Positions 1-12,028 are shown, numbered from the stretch's first letter. The stretch is DNA of 64,000 nt from Nitrospiraceae bacterium (GCA_003599025.1 QZIL01000021.1:1-64000), one strand, 5' to 3'. Numbers and translations are program-made. Notes: a model not told the origin generated them from the letters alone.

Positions 1-332
1 TTGTGCCTGAACCTTATGAGCCGCCGGCCTGTGAGTTTTGCCGCAAGCCCCCCTGCCCAGCTGTCAGCAGAACTGTGCGTCGAGACGATGTCTATATTCT
101 CCTCCCTGATTATCTTTATCAGCTGCGGTATCAGCTTCAAATAATTCTTTCCGCGGAAATCCAGTTCATAAACCTTTATGCCTGCTTTCCTTGACTTGTC
201 AGCAAGTATACTTTCCCTTTGGCATGCAATTATGACCTTGTGGCCTCTTTTACTGAGGCCGTCTGATTCGGCCAGGACCCTGTTCTGCTGACCGCCCCAT
301 CCTTTTAATGTTTCCGTATGGAGAATGTTCAT
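1..332 (-). CDS. Glycosyltransferase family 4, N-terminal part (runs off the left window edge)
   Basis: Reverse strand from ATG at 332 reads MNILHTETLKGWGGQQNRVLAESDGLSKRGHKVIIACQRES...STHSSADSWAGGLAAKL, open to the edge; resembles the N-terminus of the next ORF (513-1616). Absent from the ORF track because it has no stop in the window. Confidence 0.85.
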   Translation of the reverse strand, partial: MNILHTETLKGWGGQQNRVLAESDGLSKRGHKVIIACQRESILADKSRKAGIKVYELDFRGKNYLKLIPQLIKIIREENIDIVSTHSSADSWAGGLAAKLTGRRLIRFRH

Positions 333-390
333 ATTTTTATAGCCACAAAGCCACAAAAGCTCAAAGATACTAAGACATAACTTAACAAAC

Positions 391-463
391 GTCATTCCCC
401 GACTTGATCGGGGAATCTAGTGTTTATTTAAAGGAACTGGTTTCCCGCTTTCGCGGGAATGAC
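391..463. repeat. Dispersed palindromic repeat (GTCATTCCC...GGGAAT type)
   Basis: gtcattccccgacttgatcggggaatc ... tttcccgctttcgcgggaatgac; same family recurs at 17327, 33791, 56881 and 63511. Confidence 0.8.
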
Positions 464-512
464 AGAAACTACGGCATTGGCGACGTAATTATAATTAAGT
501 AACATACTCATT

Positions 513-1616
513 TTATTTGTGCCTTTGTGTCTTAGTGGCCAACAATTTATTATAAAGCCCCTCGATCTTGTCGACCATATGCCCTGCTGAATGGCCTTCC
601 ATAACAAGTCTTCTTGCATGTTCAGCAAATTGAGCTGACATATCAGGGTGCCCGAGCAACCGTATTATACCTTTTGCGAGGCCTTCATGGTCCCCGGACT
701 CGATGAGAAGGCCGGTCTTTTCATGGATGACCACCTCAGGCACTCCCCCGACTTTTGTCGCTACAACAGGCACGCCTGCTGCCATTGCCTGCATAAGACT
801 CTGGGGCAGCCCTTCTGACCAGGAACTTAAAACTGATATGTCCGAGAAGGAGTATATTTCAGGTATGTCTTTCACGAACCCGGTAAATATTACGTGCTTC
901 GAGATGCCCAGGTCCTGCACAAGTCTTTCGAGTATATCTTTCCTCGGGCCGTCTCCTACAAGCAGGAACCTGGCCCGGGGATAAGCAGAGACCACGGCCT
1001 TTACTGCCTTCAGCGTCACCTCATGACCCTTGATGCTCCTGAGAATGCCGACATTTGTTATCACTATGGAATCCGCATCAAACCCGTATCTCGTCCGTGC
1101 TTCCGGGTTTTTCTTCACATTGAAAAATTCAGGACTGACCCCTGTCGGTATACTGACAACCTTATGGGCCGGAAACCCGCAGCCTTTTACAAGATGGTCC
1201 TTCATATTATCTCCGCAGGTTATATAGACATCCGGCAGGTAGTGAATGAAATTCAGAAGATTCCTTTTGAGCGGCAGATTAAGATGTCTTGTCCTCGCAA
1301 GCACGGGGACACTCGCAAATCTCGCGGAGATACCGCCGATCCATGAATCGACACCGCTATGCGTATTAACAACATCAAACCTGTTGTCCTTTAAAAACTT
1401 CGTCAGCCGTGCGATGCTGTCCACATCATAAAGCTTCCTCATCGGCATGATATGCACGTCAAGTCCTGCCCTGACAGCTTCATCTTTTATACTCGCGTGC
1501 TCCCTGCATACAAGCGCCACATAGTGGCCCCTTTCAGACAGACCTGCTGCTTCTGCGAGCACTCTTTTTTCCTGTCCTCCGAGACCGTCAGACCATTCTG
1601 TGTGAAGGATTCGCAT
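513..1616 (-). CDS. Glycosyltransferase family 4
   Basis: GT4 motifs (GDGPRKDILERLVQDLGI, SEGLPQSLMQAMAAGVPVVATKVGGVPEVV). The C-terminus LLATKTQRHK and the stop appear to lie in a dispersed repeat. Confidence 0.92.
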   Translation of the reverse strand: MRILHTEWSDGLGGQEKRVLAEAAGLSERGHYVALVCREHASIKDEAVRAGLDVHIMPMRKLYDVDSIARLTKFLKDNRFDVVNTHSGVDSWIGGISARFASVPVLARTRHLNLPLKRNLLNFIHYLPDVYITCGDNMKDHLVKGCGFPAHKVVSIPTGVSPEFFNVKKNPEARTRYGFDADSIVITNVGILRSIKGHEVTLKAVKAVVSAYPRARFLLVGDGPRKDILERLVQDLGISKHVIFTGFVKDIPEIYSFSDISVLSSWSEGLPQSLMQAMAAGVPVVATKVGGVPEVVIHEKTGLLIESGDHEGLAKGIIRLLGHPDMSAQFAEHARRLVMEGHSAGHMVDKIEGLYNKLLATKTQRHK

Positions 1617-1689
1617 TTATTTGAAATATATTGGGGCGTGTGATAAATATATTGGCAAAATAGCTTTAGGAAGAAAAATGGCTTTTACC

Positions 1690-1783
1690 TTCCCCCTTAG
1701 ATTAAGGGGGATTAAGGGGGTTACTTCAAAGTAATCCGGCAAAGTAACTCCCCCTGGCCCCCTCTTATATAAGAGGGGGTAAC
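1690..1783. repeat. Dispersed palindromic repeat (CCCCCTTA/TAAGGGGG type)
   Basis: tcccccttagattaagggggattaagggggttacttcaaagtaa...cccctcttatataagagggggtaac. Confidence 0.75.
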
Positions 1784-1791
1784 GTGCCTTT

Positions 1792-2538
1792 TTATCTTCC
1801 TTCAACATGCAATATTCTTGTTCTGGTCCTTAATGTCCTGAGGACCAGATATACGATAAGACCGATAACAAATAGTGTCAGCCATACAAAATCTACCTGC
1901 ACTTTTCCTCTTGTAAATACATCTCCTCCAATATCCAGAAGGGTAAAAGAAGCAATGATCAGGAAAAAAGCGGTGTATTCCCTTTTAAGGATATTTTTAA
2001 ATGAGAAGGTGAGCTCAGGTTTCTGCCAGTTCCTGAAACTCGGCCAGAAGGCCGGTGTCCTGTCCGACCAATCCAGGAACCCCTCACCGAATTTGCCCCT
2101 TAAAAACTCCTCTTCAGCAAACATGATCCTTTCATAGTAAAGCCAGAAAGACAGGACCGCCAGAATGGCAAACCACACCACCTGAACAAAGAGGACCATT
2201 CCGAGAAAAATTAAAAAATTCCCGAGGTATAGAGGGTGCCTTACCGTTGAATACAGTCCTGTTGTATTCAGCACCTCTGCCTTCTGGTGTTCAGTGTTTC
2301 TCCCTGACGTCCTTTTAGGAGCATAGGCGACCACAATACAGCGGACCAGCAGTCCGGCAAAAGAGACGAGTGCGCAAAACCCCTCCCATAGATATTCAGC
2401 GGTCTCCCCCGCTGTCTGTTCCAGATATTTGGATTGCCCCAAAGCAATCAACAGAAGAGGGACAATTAACAGGGGGAAATAGCTCCGCCACCTGAAAAGC
2501 CAGTTGCCTGATCTGGCAAACTCCTCCCTTAAAGCCAT
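1792..2538 (-). CDS. Isoprenylcysteine/phospholipid methyltransferase-like membrane protein
   Basis: Multi-TM protein with STVRHPLYLGNFLIFLGMVL and C-terminal YYERIMFAEEEFLRGKFGEGFLDW, typical of the ICMT/PEMT family. Confidence 0.8.
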   Translation of the reverse strand: MALREEFARSGNWLFRWRSYFPLLIVPLLLIALGQSKYLEQTAGETAEYLWEGFCALVSFAGLLVRCIVVAYAPKRTSGRNTEHQKAEVLNTTGLYSTVRHPLYLGNFLIFLGMVLFVQVVWFAILAVLSFWLYYERIMFAEEEFLRGKFGEGFLDWSDRTPAFWPSFRNWQKPELTFSFKNILKREYTAFFLIIASFTLLDIGGDVFTRGKVQVDFVWLTLFVIGLIVYLVLRTLRTRTRILHVEGR

Positions 2539-2782
2539 ACTATCCTCCCGATTTTTCTTTCATAAAAAACTGCCACTTAATTCTTAAATCTAAAAAAGTA
2601 TTGTCCACAGATTAACGCAGATTATCACAGATTTATAAAAAGCTCAATTATCTTTTATTGCTTTCTGGCCTGTAAGCTTGCCGGCCTGCATGTGTCTGTA
2701 ATATTTAAATCTCTGGCTTTATCTGTGAAATCTGTGGATATAATTGCCTTTCCTATGATAATCAGTGTCTGCATCGTCCCTA

Positions 2783-4498
2783 TTAGCTTAATGAAAATGC
2801 ATGATAAAGCTTCTTATAAGCATCATTTCTTGAAATAAGATATGCATGGTCGCCGATATCCACTATGGTGCCTTTCTCAATTATCACTATCCTGTCCGCG
2901 TTCTTGATGGTAGAAAGCCTGTGCGCGATCACAACCGTAGTCCTGCCCCTCATCAGTTTTTCGAGCGCCTTCTGCACCAGGGCCTCAGAGACTGAATCAA
3001 GGGAAGACGTTGCCTCATCGAGGACCAGTATTGGCGGGTTTTTCAGGATGGCCCTCGCAATGGCTATCCTCTGCCTCTGCCCCCCTGAGAGCCGGAGCCC
3101 CCGTTCTCCAATGACCGTATCATAGCCAGCCGGGAGTTCACGGATGAATTCATCTGCATATGCCATCTGCGCTGCTGCAATTATTTCCTGCTCTGAGGCG
3201 TCTTTCCTTCCGAAGCCGATATTCTCACGGATTGTATCATTAAATAATATGATGTCCTGGCTCACTATCCCGATAAGTTCCCTGAGCGAATGCAGTTCAA
3301 TGTCATTCAGGTCCTTACCGTCAATGGTAATCGTCCCTTTTGTCGGAATGTGGAACCGGGGGATAAGGTCTACGAGCGTGGACTTGCCCGCTCCGCTCTG
3401 CCCGACTATGGCGATGACCTCTCCGTGCCTGATATCCATATTAATGTCCTTCAGCACCGGAGCTTCATTACCGGGATATGCAAAAGATACATTGTCAAAT
3501 TTCAGTGATTCATTGAAACTCTCCAGATTCAGATTTCCAGCAGCTTCGTGGGCTGTATCGAGTATCGTGTCCACCCGCTCCATCGAGGCCTTGGTTTCCT
3601 GGTATGTTGTATATGCCTCACCGATCTTCTTTATCGGTGAGAATACCATATAGATCGCCACAAGAATTGAGGCAAGTGCCCCAGGCGACAATTCTCCCCT
3701 TGCAATAAGTAAAAATCCGAACCATAAAGCGAAAGCAATACCAATTCCGGTAATTATCTCAATAAACAGCATGGTAAATTCCTTCAGCCGGACGACCCTC
3801 ATCATCTCCCTGTAGTAGCGCTGGTTTTCATTATGATATTTTTCCCCTACCGTGCCCTCACGGTTGAATACCTTAATAATACGCATGCCGATGATCGCTT
3901 CCCCTATTCTGTGCGTCACAAGGGAAATTCTCTTCTGGGCCTCTTTCCTTTTCTTCTTCACACTTTTGCCGAACTTTCTGGTGCTGAGTCCGATAAGCGG
4001 AACAAGTATAAGGGTCATCAGGGTCACCTTCCAGCTCCGGTAGAAAGCGATGCCGAGGAGAAAGACAACAGTCGGCAGTTCCATGACAAAATTCTTTATT
4101 ACATGAGATATAAGGCCGTCCAGCACTTCAACGTCATTGATTATCCTTGAAATGATCACTCCGGAAGATTCTTTATTAAAATAACTGGCAGGGAGATACA
4201 GAATATGATCAAACAATCTGTTCCTCAGCTCCCTGATCATCTTCATCGCAGCAGACTTCATCAGATACGTCTGGCAGAAATTCAGGACACCTTTTAATAT
4301 AAAGAGCCCGACAACACCGAAAGGTATGTATTTCAGATACTCATAATTTTTCCGGACGAGCACCTCATCAAGCGCGGGCTTGACAAGCCAGGCAATGGCT
4401 GCGGTAATACCGGAAACCATAAGTCCGAGGACGATACCGGCAGCGATTCTCGGCCAGTATGGACGTGTCATTTTTATAACTTTCTGCAGATGTGTCAT
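2783..4498 (-). CDS. ABC transporter with fused permease and ATPase, MsbA-like lipid exporter
   Basis: N-terminal TM domain; Walker A GQSGAGKST, signature LSGGQRQR, Walker B ILVLDEATSSLD. Confidence 0.93.
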   Translation of the reverse strand: MTHLQKVIKMTRPYWPRIAAGIVLGLMVSGITAAIAWLVKPALDEVLVRKNYEYLKYIPFGVVGLFILKGVLNFCQTYLMKSAAMKMIRELRNRLFDHILYLPASYFNKESSGVIISRIINDVEVLDGLISHVIKNFVMELPTVVFLLGIAFYRSWKVTLMTLILVPLIGLSTRKFGKSVKKKRKEAQKRISLVTHRIGEAIIGMRIIKVFNREGTVGEKYHNENQRYYREMMRVVRLKEFTMLFIEIITGIGIAFALWFGFLLIARGELSPGALASILVAIYMVFSPIKKIGEAYTTYQETKASMERVDTILDTAHEAAGNLNLESFNESLKFDNVSFAYPGNEAPVLKDINMDIRHGEVIAIVGQSGAGKSTLVDLIPRFHIPTKGTITIDGKDLNDIELHSLRELIGIVSQDIILFNDTIRENIGFGRKDASEQEIIAAAQMAYADEFIRELPAGYDTVIGERGLRLSGGQRQRIAIARAILKNPPILVLDEATSSLDSVSEALVQKALEKLMRGRTTVVIAHRLSTIKNADRIVIIEKGTIVDIGDHAYLISRNDAYKKLYHAFSLS

Positions 4499-4731
4499 GA
4501 TCCTATAGTATATAGAAAAGCAAATATATGTGAAAGTCAGACAGTGGGAACGCTGCGGATTCTGTTGTCTTTGCTTCCTTTATTGCTGTATTATATCAAA
4601 TCAGATTACAATTTCTGTTCTGCTCGTATGATAGATTCTATCATAAAGATGTACAGTGAAATATTCTCACCATGAACGGGCTGATTACAGGACAGTCATT
4701 ATTTACAGATAATTATGTTCGGAGGATCTTA

Positions 4732-5739
4732 ATGAAGAAAAAAGTTGCAGAGAGTAATTTCCGGGGAAAGAATGTTCTTGTTACAGGTTGCGCCGGTTTC
4801 ATAGGATGGAAGGTCTCTCATCTATTACTTGAGATGGGGAAAAATGTCATAGGCATTGACAATATAAACAACTATTACGACCCGTCGCTCAAGATATGGC
4901 GGCTGAATTCTTTAAAGAAATATCCGGGCTTCAATTATTACAGGGTTGATATAGGAGACTACAAAAAACTGAAAAAAGCCTTTGATGACAGCAAGATTGA
5001 TGCAGTCATAAATCTTGCTGCAAGGGCCGGGGTAAGGGCATCGGTAGAAGACCCGTGGGTTTATCTCGATACGAACACAAAAGGGACCCTGAACCTGCTT
5101 GAATGCTGCAAAGACAACAAGGTGAAAAAATTCGTCCTTGCATCCACATCAAGTCTTTATGCCTCACTGGACATGCCATTTAAAGAGACATCCGTAACAG
5201 ATACACCATTGGCACCATACTCCGCAACCAAGAAAGGGGCTGAGGCATTATGTCACGCTTACCACTATCTTTATAAAACTGACATAAGCATACTCAGATA
5301 CTTTACCGTCTACGGTCCTGCAGGCAGACCGGACATGAGCATCTTCAAATTTCTCAGGAGCATGGATACAGGCAGACCGATTCCATTATATGGTGACGGA
5401 AGCCAGACAAGGGATTTTACTTATATCGATGACATAGCTGACGGCACTATCAGATCACTAAGGCCTGCTGGCTTTGAGGTATTCAACCTCGGGAGCGACC
5501 ATCCCGTCAAACTGAACTATGTAATAAGCCTGCTGGAGAAATTCCTCGGCAAAAAGGCAAAGATCAAAAGATATAAACTGCACCCCGCAGATGTTACCGC
5601 TACATGGGCAAATATCGATAAGGCCAAAAAGGTCCTGGGATGGAAGCCGACCATGCCGCTTGAAGAGGGCATTGAGAAAACAGTCAACTGGTTTGTGGAG
5701 AACAGGGACTTTGTTAAGAAATTAAAATGGGTGGATTGA
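4732..5739 (+). CDS. NAD-dependent epimerase (UDP-glucuronate 4-epimerase-like)
   Basis: GCAGFIGWKV Rossmann motif, YSATKKGAE active site, GDGSQTRDFTYIDD. ATG at 4732 preceded by GGAGG; the track start at 4672 is less likely. Confidence 0.9.
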   Translation: MKKKVAESNFRGKNVLVTGCAGFIGWKVSHLLLEMGKNVIGIDNINNYYDPSLKIWRLNSLKKYPGFNYYRVDIGDYKKLKKAFDDSKIDAVINLAARAGVRASVEDPWVYLDTNTKGTLNLLECCKDNKVKKFVLASTSSLYASLDMPFKETSVTDTPLAPYSATKKGAEALCHAYHYLYKTDISILRYFTVYGPAGRPDMSIFKFLRSMDTGRPIPLYGDGSQTRDFTYIDDIADGTIRSLRPAGFEVFNLGSDHPVKLNYVISLLEKFLGKKAKIKRYKLHPADVTATWANIDKAKKVLGWKPTMPLEEGIEKTVNWFVENRDFVKKLKWVD

Positions 5740-5752
5740 AGTTAATGTATCC

Positions 5753-6643
5753 CTACCTGGGATAAATCGCCCTCAGCGCTTCACTCACATCTGAATATTT
5801 AAATTCATACCCGGCATTCAGTGCCTTCTCAGGCAATACACGCTGGCCTGTGAGCAGAACAGACCCGAGCTCCCCAAGGGTCAGCTTAACCGCAAAACCC
5901 GGCACCGGAATAAATGAAGGGCGATGAAGGGCCTTCCCGAGTGCCCTGCTGAATTCCTTATTGGTCACCGGGGTTGGAGCTGTTAAATTAACAGGGCCGG
6001 ATATTGATTCATTTTCAAGCGCGAGCTTTATAATACCGATTATGTCATCCCTGTGAATCCAGGAAAACCACTGTGTGCCGCTGCCTATAGGCCCCCCCAG
6101 AAAAAATTTAAAAGGGATGACCATCTGCGCCAATGCCCCTCCGTCTGCTTCGAGCACCCCGCCGATGCGGACCGTAACCACCCTGAGTCCCAGATCGCGT
6201 GCCTTATACGCCTCAGCCTCCCATTGTCTGCAGACATCGGCAAGGAAATCATTGGCAGGCGGCGTATCCTCGGTCACATATTCATCCCCGTGCGCTCCGT
6301 AATAACCGACTGCGGATGCGCTGACAAGGACCTTCGGCCGTGCATGTGCATTTTTTATCGACTCCACAAGCGCCCGTGTTGTGTTGATACGGCTTGACAG
6401 GATGCGCTTTTTTCTCTCCTTTGTCCACCGCTGAGGCGCGATAGGCTCCCCTGCAAGATTAATAAAGGCATCGAAAGTTGAAATTACATCCGGGGGTATG
6501 AGGTCCGGGGGATTCCATGTTAATTTATCTTTTGATGATGATTGTCTTCTGGTGGTGACAGTAACAGAATGCCCGCTGCTCCGAAGCTCATGCGTCAGCG
6601 GAGTGCCTATAAATCCTGTGCCGCCTGTTATGAGGATGTTCAT
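5753..6643 (-). CDS. TIGR01777-type epimerase/SDR
   Basis: MNILITGGTGFIGTPLT; INLAGEPIAPQRWTKERKKRILSSRINTTRALVE; SAVGYYG. Confidence 0.9.
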   Translation of the reverse strand: MNILITGGTGFIGTPLTHELRSSGHSVTVTTRRQSSSKDKLTWNPPDLIPPDVISTFDAFINLAGEPIAPQRWTKERKKRILSSRINTTRALVESIKNAHARPKVLVSASAVGYYGAHGDEYVTEDTPPANDFLADVCRQWEAEAYKARDLGLRVVTVRIGGVLEADGGALAQMVIPFKFFLGGPIGSGTQWFSWIHRDDIIGIIKLALENESISGPVNLTAPTPVTNKEFSRALGKALHRPSFIPVPGFAVKLTLGELGSVLLTGQRVLPEKALNAGYEFKYSDVSEALRAIYPR

Positions 6644-6684
6644 ATGACAATTATAACATCGAGGAAAGGAAACAACATGACCAA

Positions 6685-6758
6685 TACCCCTCTGTATCTC
6701 CCCTTATAAAGGGGAGAATATAAATCCTCTCCTTGCCAAGGAGGGGGCGGGGAGGTCA
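6685..6758. repeat. Dispersed palindromic repeat (CCCCTTATAAAGGGG type)
   Basis: Two adjacent palindromes in the intergenic region: tctccccttataaaggggaga and tcctctccttgccaaggaggggg. Confidence 0.7.
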
Positions 6759-6765
6759 ATAGCTA

Positions 6766-8405
<1,640 letters not shown>

Positions 8406-8602
8406 GGAAGATTATAGCATACCAGGCCATATCAAATATTGTATTTTTGCTATATCCGGCATGAGGTTATATTACGTTCAAAATACATTCTGATAAATTG
8501 TTTCTACTATAAACATTTCTATTGACTTAGCATATTTTTTGGAGTTTTAATCGAGATAACAGCACACGTTATAATTGAGCAATATCGAATGATGGGTTAT
8601 GC

Positions 8603-9493
8603 ATGAATAATATTTCACGAAGACAATATGAAACTCATACCCACAGTAAACATTGGTTTTCAAGTGATATCTTGAAAATTCCAAATACGCTTGAAGTTAT
8701 AGTCACTTGCTGGGAAAGGGCAGAACAGCGCCTTCAATATGAAATTGATGAAAATTATCCGGGACTCAATGAGGAATGTATTACAAGAATCTTTCATGGC
8801 TTGTTAGCGAAAGAACTTAGGAAGGCAAGTGACGAGTTCCTTATTGAGAAAGAATTCCTGAGGGATTTGAAGAACGCTTTTCCTGATGCCGATTTTTCCC
8901 AACTAAGCGGATTCTCCAGTGGACTAATTGCTAATGTAACATTGCATGAGCGAGAGACAGAAAGAATTACAGGCGGGGACATCGGTCTCATGATAGTTCG
9001 CCCTAAAATATATTGCAATATTACACCTAAATATGACGGCAATTACAGACGAGGATTGCTCTGTCAGGCAAAGCTTAAAGATTCCAAAGGCAAATGGGGA
9101 AGATTCTCTTCGAAACAAAAGAACGTATTACCTGAACGATTAGAGTACTTTGGATTGCTTTTATATAGCTATAAAGACGAAGAGAGGCATAAGCTGAATA
9201 ATTTTCTGTGGCAGATTTGTAATAGTGCGTCATCCTTCAAGGAGGTAGAAAACTGGTCAAAACGTGACAATTTCCCTTCTCCTGTCGACTCAGGATGGGT
9301 CATAAGGAAAGTTGGCGAGGAGGAGATTGGGACTCACGATGATGAGATACTGGATGAGATCATAGCGCCTCTTGGAAATCCTGCTCTGATAATAACAATA
9401 GACTGGCCCAATGACAAACGTCCGTCCACAGAGATTTATGTCTCATCAAAATGCGAGCATAAAATTAAAAATATCATTAAAAGATGCGGTTAG
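8603..9493 (+). CDS. Hypothetical protein, possible PD-(D/E)XK-like nuclease
   Basis: Intact 296-aa ORF; TGGDIGLMIVRP...RGLLCQAKL resembles a GD-Xn-QxK restriction-endonuclease-like core (motif reading only). Confidence 0.6.
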   Translation: MNNISRRQYETHTHSKHWFSSDILKIPNTLEVIVTCWERAEQRLQYEIDENYPGLNEECITRIFHGLLAKELRKASDEFLIEKEFLRDLKNAFPDADFSQLSGFSSGLIANVTLHERETERITGGDIGLMIVRPKIYCNITPKYDGNYRRGLLCQAKLKDSKGKWGRFSSKQKNVLPERLEYFGLLLYSYKDEERHKLNNFLWQICNSASSFKEVENWSKRDNFPSPVDSGWVIRKVGEEEIGTHDDEILDEIIAPLGNPALIITIDWPNDKRPSTEIYVSSKCEHKIKNIIKRCG

Positions 9494-9551
9494 GGAGGAA
9501 ATTGAGAATAAATAATAATTCAAGTAAAGCGATGGTTGAGGGAAAAAGTAG

Positions 9552-10208
9552 ATGACAACATATAAAATCACAAGAGACGATTTCACTATTCCACGTACTC
9601 CTATAGATCTCGCTCGCTATGTTCATGAAACTTACAACAAGATTTATCACACTCCTGAATTGAAACGAGTTGCTCGTCTTCGCAGGCAGCCATACAAGAC
9701 ATTTTTAGAAGAGTTGATGCCATTCAGTGACTTCTGCACGTGGAAATATGGAAATAGAGATGACATTCTCTGCGCTCTTGCACAGGGGACACTTGCGCGC
9801 GATGGTCTCGTGTTCGATATGACGACCAGAATCGAGCATTCCGTAGAAATCACCTACCCAGTAGATGGCCTGCAAGTTGTCAATGATGGGAGGCAGTTGA
9901 ACGAGAGCGGGATGACGTATGCCAATTGGGACTGCAATGATATGTCAAAACAACAAGCAGCAATCGAGCTCACAATAAAGATAGCATACAAGAAATCTCT
10001 TCGGAACTATCTCTCTCCTGGTGGCTCCAGTCTAGTCTTCGTTTTTGATCATAGGTTGTTCTGGGATTGCAATCCGAAGCATGTAGAATTATTGGTATCG
10101 TTGCGATCACATCTTTCACTACTCAATTTTCAGGCTGATGACGTACTTCTGATGCTTGTACACGGAAGTCAAAGAAAAATCATTGAAGTGAAGAATCTAA
10201 ACAAATAG
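9552..10208 (+). CDS. Hypothetical protein
   Basis: Intact 218-aa ORF in the same orientation as, and 58 nt after, the preceding gene. Confidence 0.6.
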   Translation: MTTYKITRDDFTIPRTPIDLARYVHETYNKIYHTPELKRVARLRRQPYKTFLEELMPFSDFCTWKYGNRDDILCALAQGTLARDGLVFDMTTRIEHSVEITYPVDGLQVVNDGRQLNESGMTYANWDCNDMSKQQAAIELTIKIAYKKSLRNYLSPGGSSLVFVFDHRLFWDCNPKHVELLVSLRSHLSLLNFQADDVLLMLVHGSQRKIIEVKNLNK

Positions 10209-10307
10209 TGGTGATTGCTGTTTTATAGTTCTTCGTATTTCATAATGAATTAATCAACAAATACCATAAACATTAAATAATAAAACTAAGGATTTGTCAG
10301 TCGGTCA

Positions 10308-11642
10308 TCACTTGTATATCAGATTAAATAGCTCATTAGCTTTTTCTATATCAAGAGGCTTCAATATCTTATATTCCTCTAAGGCAGAACCTCTGTCATC
10401 TAAAAACTGATAAGTAATCCCAAGATTATAATGTGCCAATGCAAAATCAGGGTTGATCCGTATTGCCTGTTTATATGATTCAATTGCCTCTTTGAGCATA
10501 CCTAAGTACGTATAAACAACACCAAGTTCAGAATAAGCTTTGTAATCATCAGGATTAATTCTTATTGCCTGCTTATATGACTCAATTGCCTCTTTGTGCA
10601 TGCCTAAGTCCCCATATGCGTAACCAATATTAAAATGAGCACTGTCATAATCGGGATTAATCCTTATTGCCTGCTTATATGACTCAATTTCCTCTTTATG
10701 CCTGCCTGAATTCCCATAAGCAACACCAAGATTATAATAAGCTACGTCATTGTCAGGGTTAATTCTTAGTGCGTTCTTGAATGACTCAATTGCCTCTTTC
10801 CACATGCCTGACTCCCCAAATGCAGCTCCAAGATTAATATGTACCCCATCAAAATCAGGGGAAATTCTTATTGCCTGCTTATATGCCTCGATTGCTTCTT
10901 TCAACATGCCTGACTTCCAATATGCAAGCCCAATATAAAACCAATACTCTGCTGTCTTTTTGTAATCTTCGATAGAAGAATCTTTTAAAGAAGTCATCTT
11001 CTTGCTGCCAATATTATTCTTTATCAGATTTACAGGCATTGCAAAATTAAGGTTTTGAGCCTCCTCTAACAGAAAAGTTGTAATACCGATAACTTCGCCA
11101 GATGTATTAAATACAGGACCGCCGCTGCTGCCTGATGAAACCGGGGCAGTTATCTGAAGAACCTTTTTGTCGGATGAAATCTCCCTTATCCCGCTTAATA
11201 AGCCATCAGAGATCGTATTCTCAAGCCCCTGCGGACTGCTGATGACATAAACCTTCTCGCCAACAGTTGCCTTTTCACTGTCCCCTATTTTGACAGCTTG
11301 AAATTTTTCCCCTTTGACTTTAAGAATAACAAGGTCAGTTCCCTTGTCGGCAAGAATCAATCCCTCAACATCTAAAACCTTATCCCCGGCTTTCACCTTT
11401 ATGCCCTTTGCATTGCTGATAACATGGTAATTGGTAACTATAGCCCCATCTGCCCTGACTATGAACCCGCTCCCCTGACTTATCAGTTCCCCCTTATCAT
11501 TATAAGTCAGCACAACTACAACCGCTTTGGTGTTATCCTTGAAAATCTTGTCAGCGTCGGCAAAGGCAAGCGCAGGAAAAACCAGAATTAAAACAAAGAA
11601 GAAAATAGAGTGATGATTTCTGAGACATATATTACTTTTCAT
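10308..11642 (-). CDS. Trypsin-like serine protease with C-terminal TPR repeats, secreted
   Basis: Signal peptide MKSNICLRNHHSIFFFVLILVFPALAFA; HtrA-like NYHVIS, DLVILK, SSGSSGGPVFN; then several TPR units (EAIESYKQAIRINPDY). The track start at 11717 is upstream of the signal-peptide Met. Confidence 0.88.
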   Translation of the reverse strand: MKSNICLRNHHSIFFFVLILVFPALAFADADKIFKDNTKAVVVVLTYNDKGELISQGSGFIVRADGAIVTNYHVISNAKGIKVKAGDKVLDVEGLILADKGTDLVILKVKGEKFQAVKIGDSEKATVGEKVYVISSPQGLENTISDGLLSGIREISSDKKVLQITAPVSSGSSGGPVFNTSGEVIGITTFLLEEAQNLNFAMPVNLIKNNIGSKKMTSLKDSSIEDYKKTAEYWFYIGLAYWKSGMLKEAIEAYKQAIRISPDFDGVHINLGAAFGESGMWKEAIESFKNALRINPDNDVAYYNLGVAYGNSGRHKEEIESYKQAIRINPDYDSAHFNIGYAYGDLGMHKEAIESYKQAIRINPDDYKAYSELGVVYTYLGMLKEAIESYKQAIRINPDFALAHYNLGITYQFLDDRGSALEEYKILKPLDIEKANELFNLIYK

Positions 11643-11803
11643 CTTGTCCCCCCTTTCTACCATAAGAGGCATATGCAATAAACTGTATGATAATTTATTG
11701 CATACAGCAAATGCCATACAAATTTAAGAACGAAATTGCTATCTGATAGCGAGGTATTTAAAGGACTCAAACCCAGTGGTTGAGGAAGATGGCAAAGGAG
11801 TGA

Positions 11804-12028
11804 TCAGGCGGCTTCATGCTGCACCGGGCTTACTTCTACAACAACCTTATTTAAGGTCTCGCCTGCAACAATACTTGCATTGAGAATCTCCAGTCCTGCG
11901 AGTTTGCCGTCCGGTCCGTAATTGGCAATAACATCTTCACTAAGCTCACGGTTTTCGGCCGTTCCCGGGTCAAGCGGTTTGAATTCAATATATAGAGCAT
12001 CAACTTCTGAATCATACTGGATTTTCAT
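11804..12028 (-). CDS. DUF2283-family protein
   Basis: MKIQYDSEVDALYIEF...ENRELSEDVIANYGPDGKLAGLEILNAS. Confidence 0.85.
   Translation of the reverse strand: MKIQYDSEVDALYIEFKPLDPGTAENRELSEDVIANYGPDGKLAGLEILNASIVAGETLNKVVVEVSPVQHEAA

Noticed and set aside
391-463. Palindromic repeats considered as CRISPR or terminators
   Set aside because: No regular spacer array is seen anywhere in the window, and no cas genes; the repeats are dispersed. Some may act as terminators incidentally.
703-1346. Antisense ORFs opposite the glycosyltransferase (and many similar opposite strongly coding genes, e.g. 3144-3653, 22343-23191, 30384-30848, 57839-58321)
   Set aside because: They lie opposite well-supported genes, lack recognisable domains and are expected from codon-structure shadows.
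10430-10930. Tandem ~102-bp repeats
   Set aside because: Explained by TPR repeats of the protease-TPR protein rather than a DNA satellite.
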